Positions 49,479 through 57,595 of a stretch of DNA of 64,000 bases are shown in pieces. The notes beneath the pieces are model-generated. The model was not told where the DNA came from, searched no databases, and saw only the letters and a program-made list of their open reading frames with translations. Source of the stretch: an uncultured Eubacteriales bacterium (GTDB lineage: Bacteria; Bacillota; Clostridia; Oscillospirales; CAG-272). Numbering within the stretch: position 1 is the stretch's first letter; each line of letters starts with the position of its first letter. The stretch covers positions 1 through 64,000 of the forward strand of contig CAKSAC010000009.1 of the NCBI GenBank assembly GCA_934434925.1, written 5' to 3'. A program made the position numbers and the translations under genes.

Positions 49479-50405
49479 GTGAATACTATGCTGACCGCCT
49501 TCTCGACTGTGGCCATGATGCTTCTTTGCGCCCTGCCGGGATATGTTTCGGTAAAGACCCGCATTTTGCGGGAAGAGTCTATCCCCGTCCTTGCCAAAGT
49601 CCTGATGTACATCTGCCAACCCGCGCTGATTCTCTATTCCATGGCCGGCATTCCGTATAATTCTTCCCTGCTCGGCGATATGCTTCTCGTCTTTTTTCTG
49701 GCGCTTCTGTTGCTCGGCGGAACAATCGGCATTGTTTTTCTTTGCCTGCGCCACAAGATGACAGAGGCACGGTTCCGCATTTACACCATCGCTTCCGCAC
49801 TCGGGAATTTCGGTTTCATGGGGGTTCCGATGCTGAAAGCTCTCCTGCCCGATTATCCCGAGGCACTCGCCCTCTCCACGGTCTTTTCGGTCGCGTTGAA
49901 CGTCCTCGCCTGGACGGTCGCCTGCTCGGTCATTTCGCTGGACACGCGCCATATCAGCGCCCGTAAAATCTTTCTCAATCCCCCGGTTCTGGCACTTCCT
50001 TTCGCCATTCTTTTGTTCGTCACCGGGCTTTCTCTCCCCGCCCCTGTCACCGGAACCATCAATTATCTGGCGGAAATGTCCACTCCGCTCTGTATGCTCA
50101 TCATGGGTGCACGGCTGGCTCTTTCGGATTTGCGGCGCATTTTCCTGACTCCGATCCATTATCTCTTCATCGCAATCAAGCAACTGCTTCTGCCGGCGGC
50201 CACGCTTGCGTTGCTTCTGTTGCTCCCGGTCGGAGCCGATTTGCGCGCCACCGTTTACATTCTGATGTGTTGCCCGGTCGCCAGTGTGGTCCTCAACTTC
50301 TCCGAAATGCTGGGAGAAGGACAGGAAAGCGCCGCCGGCCTCGTTCTGCTCGGCACGATTCTCTCCGCCCTCACCCTGCCGCTGATGACGCTTCTGCTTC
50401 CGTGA
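49479..50405 (+). CDS. AEC-family transporter (auxin-efflux-carrier fold)
   Basis: 308 residues from GTG 49479, eight bases after GAAGGAG. About ten helices, with LLCALPGYVSVKTRILREESIPVLAKVLMYICQPALIL near the start and SVVLNFSEMLGEG near the end, match bacterial AEC permeases, which usually export or take up carboxylates such as malate. Substrate unknown. Confidence 0.87.
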   Translation: MNTMLTAFSTVAMMLLCALPGYVSVKTRILREESIPVLAKVLMYICQPALILYSMAGIPYNSSLLGDMLLVFFLALLLLGGTIGIVFLCLRHKMTEARFRIYTIASALGNFGFMGVPMLKALLPDYPEALALSTVFSVALNVLAWTVACSVISLDTRHISARKIFLNPPVLALPFAILLFVTGLSLPAPVTGTINYLAEMSTPLCMLIMGARLALSDLRRIFLTPIHYLFIAIKQLLLPAATLALLLLLPVGADLRATVYILMCCPVASVVLNFSEMLGEGQESAAGLVLLGTILSALTLPLMTLLLP

Positions 50406-50406
50406 A

Positions 50407-50476
50407 TTTTCCCTCCGACGTTTTCCCTCCGACGTTTTCCCTCCGACGTTTTCCATCCGACGTTTTCCCTTTGGCA
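50407..50476. repeat. Five 14-base tandem repeats just after the AEC stop codon
   Basis: TTTTCCCTCCGACG units at 50407, 50421, 50435 and 50449 and a diverged one at 50463. They begin one base after the stop codon. Confidence 0.9.
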
Positions 50477-50513
50477 TTTTCCCGGCCGGATCCGGCATTT
50501 TCAACCAAACCAA

Positions 50514-50577
50514 AAAAAGCCTCGCCCCGGTTGGCGCGGGTCCTGTAAACGGATGCGAAAACCGGAGGGGGCTTTTT
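50514..50577 (+). terminator. Terminator after the AEC gene
   Basis: AAAAAGCC...CCGGTT pairs with AACCGG...GGCTTTTT (50514-50532 with 50559-50576), with unpaired bases inside. Confidence 0.7.
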
Positions 50578-50639
50578 GTATGCGGCGGCCGAAAAGGCGC
50601 CTGCCGGCAAAGACGGTCAAAAGACCGAAAAGGCGCGTG

Positions 50640-51365
50640 TCAGCGGAAGCGGTTCAGGTCTTCCGCCGCCGAGGAAACCACGCGGGCAAGCGCGTTGGCG
50701 CGGTCGCACATCCGATCGGCAATCTCCTGCAAATCGGCCGTTCCGGACGAGAGTACCGAAAAGCGAACGGGGCTGTCGATGATAAAGGCGCGATCCTGCT
50801 TTTTATAATAGGAAACAAAGACCGGCAGATCGGTTCCCTGCCGCAACATCCGACCGGCCAGCACGGCAAATCCGCTGTAAAACTTGCGCAGATTGTCAAA
50901 ATACCCGTGGGAAGAATCCTCGGGGAAGATAATCAGGCTCTGCCCGGCGGCCAATGTGTCGCAACTTTCATGCACCGTTTTGACAAAGCGGGCATCCCGG
51001 TAAGTCGGGATCAGACAAAGCCCACGGTAGAAAAGCCATGCAAGCGGTGTAGCAACCAGCGCGACCAGGCGGGCCAGCCATTTTTTCATATGCTTTTTCT
51101 GATGAAAATACACACTTGAAAGATACCGATAGACCGACAGCGGCCCCTCGGTCATCTCATGGGTTCCCCAAAAACGGAAAGGGTAGTCAAAATAAATCTC
51201 CCAGGAAAGCGGTGCGGACGCGCCCACATGGTTACTGAGAATCAGGGACGGTTCGGTCACGCGCTCACCGAGATAGATGAATTTCGGCCGGCGGATAAAC
51301 AGCCGCGCCACGCTTCTGTACAGACGAAACCACAATTTCCTTGTGGCTTTTTTCTCGGTAGTCAT
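50640..51365 (-). CDS. PlsC-like acyltransferase with altered catalytic motif
   Basis: 241 residues. The LPLAT fold is shown by SLILSNHVGASAP, where the NHxxxxD catalytic motif keeps Asn-His but lacks the Asp, and by IIFPEDSSHGY in place of the FPEGTRS motif. A hydrophobic stretch at about 98-115 could touch the membrane. It may act on a phospholipid precursor or be a non-catalytic homologue. It follows the HAD gene by five bases, so the two are co-transcribed. Confidence 0.72.
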   Translation of the reverse strand: MTTEKKATRKLWFRLYRSVARLFIRRPKFIYLGERVTEPSLILSNHVGASAPLSWEIYFDYPFRFWGTHEMTEGPLSVYRYLSSVYFHQKKHMKKWLARLVALVATPLAWLFYRGLCLIPTYRDARFVKTVHESCDTLAAGQSLIIFPEDSSHGYFDNLRKFYSGFAVLAGRMLRQGTDLPVFVSYYKKQDRAFIIDSPVRFSVLSSGTADLQEIADRMCDRANALARVVSSAAEDLNRFR

Positions 51366-51370
51366 TCTTT

Positions 51371-52045
51371 TTATCGCCCTTTCGGTTTCGTTTTTTCATT
51401 CTTTTCGAGGATCTGTCGCGCGGTCTCTTCGGGCGTTCCGGCCAAAATCTGCGCGCCCGCGTCGAGAAGTTCCCCGCGGCTCCCGTATCCCCACAAAACC
51501 CCGAGGGCGGTCGTCCCGTTCTCCCGGGCGGCATGCATATCGTAGGAACGATCCCCGATCATCACGCTCTGTTCGGCGGGTACCCCGCTGTCATGCAGCG
51601 CGTAGGCAAGCAGTTCCCCTTTGTCTGTGCGCGTTCCGTCAAATTCAGCCCCGTAGATTTTTTCAAAAAACCGCGCAAGGCCGAAGGCCCGCAGAATCCG
51701 CTCGGCGTACTGCCATGGCTTTCCGGTCGCCACAAACAGACGGCACCCGGCGTTCCCGAGGCGGAGGAGCATGGCTTCCGCCCCTTCATACACGCGATTT
51801 TCAAAAAGCCCTTTCTCGCCGTAATACTCGCGATAAAATGTGACTGCACGGCGCGCGTTTGCGTCATCCAGCCCGTAATAACGACGGAAAGAATCGTAAA
51901 GCGGCGGACCGATAAAGCCGGTGCTGACTTCCTCCGCCTGGGTCTTTATCCCCAACCGGCCGAGCGCATACGCCGCTCCCGCCAGAATTCCGGGGCGTGA
52001 ATCTGTCAGCGTCCCGTCCAAATCAAAAAATGCAAACTCGATCAT
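51371..52045 (-). CDS. HAD-family phosphatase (phosphoglycolate-phosphatase-like)
   Basis: 224 residues from ATG 52045, after GGAGGGGT. Motif I FFDLDGTLTDS, motif II FVATGKPW, the conserved Lys in RTDKGELL and motif IV MIGDRSYDMHAARENG are all present, with a helical cap (about 20-85). Substrate is unknown; the family includes phosphoglycolate and nucleotide phosphatases. Co-transcribed with the PlsC-like gene. Confidence 0.86.
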   Translation of the reverse strand: MIEFAFFDLDGTLTDSRPGILAGAAYALGRLGIKTQAEEVSTGFIGPPLYDSFRRYYGLDDANARRAVTFYREYYGEKGLFENRVYEGAEAMLLRLGNAGCRLFVATGKPWQYAERILRAFGLARFFEKIYGAEFDGTRTDKGELLAYALHDSGVPAEQSVMIGDRSYDMHAARENGTTALGVLWGYGSRGELLDAGAQILAGTPEETARQILEKNEKTKPKGR

Positions 52046-52222
52046 ACCCCTCCGAAGAATCACGGCACACGGCCGGGCGCAATTTTTTTACCATCACATA
52101 CTATACCACAAACCGGGCCGGAATGCAACCAAAAGAAAATCAGAATCATTCCGAAACAAAAGCCGGGCCGGAAAAATCCCGGTCGGCCGGGCGGCGGCGG
52201 GATCCCGTAAAAACGCCTCTGC

Positions 52223-52251
52223 TTGACAAGCCGACCGGGGTGTCATATAAT
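52223..52251 (+). promoter_or_regulatory. Promoter of the sbcD-like/yhaN-like operon
   Basis: TTGACA (52223-52228), 17 bases, TATAAT (52246-52251), giving a leader of about 150 bases to ATG 52408. Nothing else was recognised in 52046-52407. Confidence 0.9.
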
Positions 52252-52407
52252 ACAAGTGTAAAAAACTGCTTGCAAGGGTTTTTGCGCCCCTTTTCAACCA
52301 AAACGGCATGTTGCTCGGCGCAAAGCGCGGGGCAGGACCGTTGTCGGCAGAATTCCGATTCATCACGTTTTCGTTATCATGAAAGAAAGCCACCGCAGGA
52401 GAACAAA

Positions 52408-53469
52408 ATGAAGTTTATTCATACCGCCGATCTGCATCTCGGAGCCTCTATGCAGACGCACCTCGATCCCACGGCTGCCGAAAAACGCCGCGACGAACTT
52501 CTGCACATATTCAGCCGGATTGCCGGTATGGCCGGGGAAGAAAAAGCCGCCGTGCTGATTGCCGGAGACCTTTTCGACACCGACGCGCCGAAAAAGAAAA
52601 CGCGGGAGTATGTCATGGATACCGTTGCATCGCTTCCGGACGTTGCGTTCCTCTGCCTCAGCGGGAACCATGACGCCGGTTTTTTCGGCACGGTAAAAGA
52701 ACGGCCGCGCAATCTTTTCCTGTTCCGCGAAGCATGGGAACGGGTGGAGTTTGACGATTGCGATGTATACGGGTCCTGCCCGGCCGGTGCGCTGGATTAC
52801 AATGCCCTGAAACCCGATCCGACCCGCAAAAATATTGTTCTTCTGCACGGGGCCGTGAAGGCCGGCGGGCGTTCGGCTCCCGGGGAAATCGTCCTCTCCC
52901 GTCTTGCGGGAAAGGGGATTGACTATCTGGCTCTCGGGCATTACCATAGCTACACGGAAGGAAAACTGGACGAGCGGGGACGGTATGCTTACGCCGGTTG
53001 CCCGGAAGGCCGTGGTTTTGATGAATGCGGCCCGCACGGCGTTGTGTTGCTCGACACCGGGGGAGAAGGTGTTTCTTCGCGCTTCTTCCCGATGGCGGAA
53101 CGGACGCTCCGCCGTATTGCCTTGGATGTCACCGGCGCGGAAGGAATGCGGGATATAGAACTCGCCGCCCATCGCGCGCTTGCCGACTTTCCCTCCTCCG
53201 ACATGGCCGAACTGGTTTTGCGCGGCAGTTTGCCGGCCGGTTTTTGCCGGGATATTCCCTTTTTACAACAACTGCTCTCCAAACTCTGCTTTTTTGTTTC
53301 GGTCAAGGACGAAACGCGCCTTTTTCTTGATCCGGAAACCTACAAAAACGACAAAAGTCTGAAAGGCGAATTCATCCGGCTGGTACTGTCGTCCGGCCTT
53401 CCCGAAGAAAAATGCAACGCCATTCTGGAAACCGGACTTGCCGCTCTGCGGGGAGGAACCGACCGATGA
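52408..53469 (+). CDS. SbcD-like/YhaO-like DNA exonuclease subunit
   Basis: 353 residues from ATG 52408, after AGGAG; the long upstream open frame is not translated signal-wise. The calcineurin-like phosphoesterase fold has intact metal ligands: HTADLHLG (Asp, His), GDLFDT (Asp), GNHD (Asn-His-Asp) and GHYH (two His). It is the nuclease half of a Mre11-Rad50-like complex. Its stop overlaps the ATPase start by four bases (ATGA), so the two proteins are made together, as in YhaO-YhaN. Confidence 0.88.
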   Translation: MKFIHTADLHLGASMQTHLDPTAAEKRRDELLHIFSRIAGMAGEEKAAVLIAGDLFDTDAPKKKTREYVMDTVASLPDVAFLCLSGNHDAGFFGTVKERPRNLFLFREAWERVEFDDCDVYGSCPAGALDYNALKPDPTRKNIVLLHGAVKAGGRSAPGEIVLSRLAGKGIDYLALGHYHSYTEGKLDERGRYAYAGCPEGRGFDECGPHGVVLLDTGGEGVSSRFFPMAERTLRRIALDVTGAEGMRDIELAAHRALADFPSSDMAELVLRGSLPAGFCRDIPFLQQLLSKLCFFVSVKDETRLFLDPETYKNDKSLKGEFIRLVLSSGLPEEKCNAILETGLAALRGGTDR

Positions 53470-55742
53470 AATTTCTGCGCTGTTATATCGCCGCTTTCGG
53501 CGGTCTGAAAGAAAAAACCCTGGAATTTCCGGCCGGTCTTTGCGAATTCTGCGAACCGAACGGAAGCGGAAAATCCACGTTGGCCTCTTTTCTGAAAGCC
53601 GTTTTTTACGGCCTTTCGGGAGAACGGAAGCGGAACCTCTCCGAAAACGAACGCGAACTCTACACCCCGTGGGAAGGCGGGAATTTCGGCGGTTTTCTCG
53701 AATTTGAAGCCGGCGGAAAACGCTACCGGGCGGAACGCTTTTTCTCCCCGGAGAGCTTCCTGCTGACCGACCTGGAAACAGGGCGCGAAAGCCTCGATTA
53801 CGGGAAAAATCTCGGCGAAGAGCTTTTCGGACTGGATGCCGACTCTTTTCTCGGCAGTATTCTGATGCCGGCAAAAAGCGCCGGGGTCGGCGCGACGGCG
53901 GGGCTTACCGCCAAACTGAACGACCTTTCGGGAGAAGTATTTGATATCTGCGCATACGAAGGCGCAATCCGGTCGCTTGAAGACGCACGCAAATCAATCG
54001 CGCTCTACCGCGGAAAAGGCGGCTCCCTTTACCGGGAAACAGAAAGAACGCGCATGATCGAAGAGAACCTGCGCAATGCCCATGCGGCGGAAGAAGCCGC
54101 CGCGCGGGAAGAAGAAGAGGCCGGGCATGCGTTGCACCGCCGGCAGGTTGCCGAAGAAGCGTTGAACGCCGCCGAAAAATCTCTGACGGCGCAAAAAGAA
54201 GCGGCGGATGCCGTCCGCCGGGGCGAAGAACTGAAAAAAATGCTGACAACGCTGTCGGAACGTGAGCACGAGAAGGAGACGCTTCTTGCTTCCTGCCCCG
54301 CCGCCCTTCTGCCGGCCGACGGGCTGGCAAACCTTGAAACGGCGACCGTCCGGGAAGAACAGGCCCGCAGTGCCGTCGCGGAAGCCGAAACCCGTTTTTG
54401 CATTCTCCGGGCCGCCCGCCCGGAGGGTCTGCCGGGAGAGGAAGACCGGAAAAAGCTCCTGAAAGCAGAGGAAGATATCGAATTTCTGCAAACAAAACTT
54501 TGCACTTTGCAGGAAGAGCCGGAACCGCAACGACCGGGAACGCGTTATCTCTTTTTCCTCTTGGCCGCTCTCTTTGCGGCGGGAGCCGCCGCCATTACGG
54601 GAATCGCGCTCTCTCCCCTTTTCTTCCTGCTCTTTTTGCCTGCGGCGGCGTTGCTGATTCCGTTATTTTCCGCACTGCGCACCAACCGGGAGGCGACCCA
54701 AAAGGCCAAAACGCGGGCAGCGTTGCTTGAAGAAACAAACCGGATGCTTTTGCTGGCGCAAAAAGAACGGAGCGACTTACAACTTTCCCTGCGCCTTCCG
54801 GGAGAAAATATCAAAGACGCGTTGCAAAAAGCCGATTGTGAAACCGCCCGGCTGCAAGCCGCCGGGAACGATCTGGCCCGGGCAAAGGACGCGCTGGCAG
54901 CCGCCGGGGAAACGCGCCGGAAGCTCTTCGAGGATGCTGGGATTTCGCCGGACGAAGACCCGCGCGCGGCCATTCTCCGGGTACGCGAAATGCGCGCCGC
55001 CCTCACCCGGCTGGATACCGAGATTGCAGACCGCCGTTCCGAGACCGATCGCATCCGCGCAAGCCTGCCGGAAAACGCACGGCCGGATGATGAAAGCCGG
55101 GGCGCTTTGCCGGATGATGAAAGCCGGGGCGTGGAACGGCCCGCCGTGACCGAACGGGATATTCTGGCCCTGCGCACCGAACTCAACCGCGCAAGCGAAG
55201 ATGCCGCCGCCCACCGTACCCGCGCCGAGCATTATGCCGCGCTTGCCGAAAATCTCCCTCTTCTGAAACAGTCATTGCAAGAATCTTTGGAAATAACCGC
55301 AGAACTGCAAGACAGAAAAGACACGATCGACAAAACAAAAGAATTCCTGACCCAGGCGAAAGAGGCGCTTGAAACACGCTATCTCGCCGCTGTCCGTCAA
55401 GGTTTTTCCCGCTACTCCGCTATACTTTCGGACGGATTTCTTGCCGATTTTAATCTGAACACCTTGCTTGAAGTCAACTATTTGCGTGCCGGAAAAGCGC
55501 GTAGCAGTCTTTATTTCAGTAGCGGATGGCAGGTCATGACCGAAATATGCATGCGGCTTTCACTGTCCGACGCACTCTACCCCGGCGACCCTCCGCCCCT
55601 GATCCTTGACGACCCTTTCGCCCTGCTGGACGAAACGAATCTGGCGGCCTGCCTTTCTCTTCTTGAAAAACTCGCCGCCGAGCGGCAGATTCTGTATCTG
55701 ACAGCGCACCCTTCGCGCTCGTTCGCCGGTCGGCGTAAATAA
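53466..55742 (+). CDS. YhaN-like AAA ATPase with central membrane segments
   Basis: 758 residues. The N-terminal ATPase half begins MKFLRCYIAAFGGLKEKTLEF, with Walker A CEPNGSGKSTLASFLKA. Two coiled-coil arms flank two hydrophobic segments in the middle (about residues 360-385 and 388-405), and the C-terminal half has the Walker B LILDDPFALLDETN. This layout, a membrane hairpin where Rad50 has its zinc hook, is that of YhaN. With the nuclease partner it probably processes DNA ends at the membrane. Confidence 0.86.
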   Translation: MKFLRCYIAAFGGLKEKTLEFPAGLCEFCEPNGSGKSTLASFLKAVFYGLSGERKRNLSENERELYTPWEGGNFGGFLEFEAGGKRYRAERFFSPESFLLTDLETGRESLDYGKNLGEELFGLDADSFLGSILMPAKSAGVGATAGLTAKLNDLSGEVFDICAYEGAIRSLEDARKSIALYRGKGGSLYRETERTRMIEENLRNAHAAEEAAAREEEEAGHALHRRQVAEEALNAAEKSLTAQKEAADAVRRGEELKKMLTTLSEREHEKETLLASCPAALLPADGLANLETATVREEQARSAVAEAETRFCILRAARPEGLPGEEDRKKLLKAEEDIEFLQTKLCTLQEEPEPQRPGTRYLFFLLAALFAAGAAAITGIALSPLFFLLFLPAAALLIPLFSALRTNREATQKAKTRAALLEETNRMLLLAQKERSDLQLSLRLPGENIKDALQKADCETARLQAAGNDLARAKDALAAAGETRRKLFEDAGISPDEDPRAAILRVREMRAALTRLDTEIADRRSETDRIRASLPENARPDDESRGALPDDESRGVERPAVTERDILALRTELNRASEDAAAHRTRAEHYAALAENLPLLKQSLQESLEITAELQDRKDTIDKTKEFLTQAKEALETRYLAAVRQGFSRYSAILSDGFLADFNLNTLLEVNYLRAGKARSSLYFSSGWQVMTEICMRLSLSDALYPGDPPPLILDDPFALLDETNLAACLSLLEKLAAERQILYLTAHPSRSFAGRRK

Positions 55743-55798
55743 AAAAGATAGCCGGCGTAAATAAAAAAGATAGTCGGCGGTAAATAAAAAAAGGATAT
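55733..55798. repeat. Three 22-base repeats at the end of the YhaN-like gene
   Basis: The unit CGGCGTAAATAAAAAAGATAG occurs at about 55733, 55753 and, with an extra base, 55774. The first copy holds the stop codon of the gene (55740-55742), and the next copies would add further in-frame stop-like TAAATAA. Confidence 0.78.
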
Positions 55799-55823
55799 GA
55801 GAGACGTTCTCGTATCCTTTTTC
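55785..55823. terminator. Terminator between the YhaN-like and DUF2079 genes
   Basis: AAAAAGGATATGAGA / TCTCGTATCCTTTTT around an ACG loop. The A and T runs allow use on both strands. Confidence 0.92.
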
Positions 55824-55829
55824 ATGCTT

Positions 55830-57560
55830 TCATGTCTGCGGCAACCGCGTCAGCACTTCGGCCGCGCCGGGAACCGAACGGAGGCAGCGATACCCGAGTC
55901 TGCGATAATATGCGCTGTACGCCGCCCATTCTTCACTGCGCAGATCGATTACCACATAATCGGTCTCGCGTTTTTCGGAAACGTCATAACACTCCCGCCG
56001 CATGGCAAGGCGAGGTGCCATAAAAGTCGTGCAGGAGACGGAAACCTCTTCCGGCACCAGCGAAACGACCTCATTCATGGCGGCAATGGTTTCCCGGGCG
56101 CTGACCGAAACGCCGACAGCCCCCCACTGCCCCGGTATCCGCGCCGACGCACCGACGCACATCACCGCACAGCATAGCACGACCAGCGCGCGGCGCACAC
56201 GGTATCGCGGCAGATCCGAAAAGTTCAGGACAGACAGATAAAAGAGCAGAGCAAGACTGCCGTAAACATATTGAAAATCCACCGAATACTGATACACCCA
56301 GTTCGGCATCAGGTTGACAAGCAACAACCCGCCGAAGAGGATATAACGCGATACTTTTTTCGTGAAAAACGGTAAAAATCCAAGCGGAAAAAGCATCAAA
56401 GCGAGGAAAAGGAGCCGATCGCCCTGCAAACAGACAGCGAGCACTCTTTGCGGATTGCGAAGTACCGCAAGGATCACCCCGAACAAAGAATCGGTTTCCG
56501 ACACTCCGCTGTATCGCCAGTCCATGATCCCCAACCCCTTCGCATTCAGATACCCGCAGGCCAGGAAAAACCAGCCGACCGAAAGAGAAAGACAAATACC
56601 GCCGAGTTTCGGATATCGCCTGGAAAGAATCCAGTAGAGCGCCAGAAAAGCGATATAAACGGCCGCGTCTTCTTTGACCGTCAACGTCAGAAAGGCAAAA
56701 AGCAGAGCGGGAACAGGGCGGCGCGATTCGGCAAAAAAGACGGTAAAAAGAAGAAACGGGGTCAGCAGGCAGTTTTCATGAAAATCGTACATGGAGCCGC
56801 CGGTCATGGCCGGATAAGCAAGAAGCAGAACGCAGAAGACCACCGCCGCCCACCGGGAAAGCGAACGCCGGCGACAAAGCCCGTATAACGGAATGACCGA
56901 GACCGCGAGTGCGGCAGCCTGCACGATCTGCACGGTCTCCGGATAGGGGAATATCGCAAAAATCGGCAAAAACAGGTAGAGTGCGGGCGAAAAATGAACG
57001 GCAAAATGCGAAAGATCGTACCCGCGTTCCAAGGTGGTATAGGGGAGTCCGCGATGAAGCATCGACCAAAAACTCTGCACAAAGATTCCGAAATCGAAGG
57101 AAGGACTCCAATAGGCGCGATACCGGGCGACCGTTACAACAGAAAGATATAAGAAGAAAAACAGAGCGGAAAGCGAAACGACCAAAAGGGCCGCGTGGGC
57201 GGGAAGTTCCGGCAGGGAAAGCCCGGAAAGAGCGGGAAGACAAGCAAGGGTCACAACCGCCATCAGCAGACAGGCCGAAAGATATGCTTCAAGCGCCCGG
57301 TTTCCGTTGATCTGCACGGCAGAGTACGCCAAAGCCGAAAGCCAAAGGCTGACCGCTCCGGGAAGCGTGGCCATGCGGCCGTGAAGGAAAAAAGGTACGG
57401 CAAAGAGAGCGCCGGCCAGCAAAACGCCGAAAACAACCGCCGGCCATCGCCCGCCCGGCCCGAAAAAATTCAGAACCGCCGCATATCCCATCCATCCTGA
57501 AAAGAAAGCCGAAAAAAGGGCATACTGCACCTCCGGCAACGCAAACCGATGTTTCTCCAT
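55830..57560 (-). CDS. DUF2079-family polytopic membrane protein
   Basis: 576 residues from ATG 57560, with CGGAGGAAAAGAG upstream; the frame opens 75 codons earlier inside rnr. About 12 helices. The segment RAYWSPSFDFGIFVQSFWSMLHRGLPYTT marks DUF2079, a group related in layout to glycosyltransferases of the GT-C fold. After the last helix comes a soluble domain (about 490-576). Probably a lipid-linked sugar transferase, but the catalytic residues cannot be named. It starts after rnr on the same strand. Confidence 0.77.
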   Translation of the reverse strand: MEKHRFALPEVQYALFSAFFSGWMGYAAVLNFFGPGGRWPAVVFGVLLAGALFAVPFFLHGRMATLPGAVSLWLSALAYSAVQINGNRALEAYLSACLLMAVVTLACLPALSGLSLPELPAHAALLVVSLSALFFFLYLSVVTVARYRAYWSPSFDFGIFVQSFWSMLHRGLPYTTLERGYDLSHFAVHFSPALYLFLPIFAIFPYPETVQIVQAAALAVSVIPLYGLCRRRSLSRWAAVVFCVLLLAYPAMTGGSMYDFHENCLLTPFLLFTVFFAESRRPVPALLFAFLTLTVKEDAAVYIAFLALYWILSRRYPKLGGICLSLSVGWFFLACGYLNAKGLGIMDWRYSGVSETDSLFGVILAVLRNPQRVLAVCLQGDRLLFLALMLFPLGFLPFFTKKVSRYILFGGLLLVNLMPNWVYQYSVDFQYVYGSLALLFYLSVLNFSDLPRYRVRRALVVLCCAVMCVGASARIPGQWGAVGVSVSARETIAAMNEVVSLVPEEVSVSCTTFMAPRLAMRRECYDVSEKRETDYVVIDLRSEEWAAYSAYYRRLGYRCLRSVPGAAEVLTRLPQT

Positions 57561-57595
57561 CTCTTTTCCTCCGTGGTAGAACTTCTCTGCCTTTT

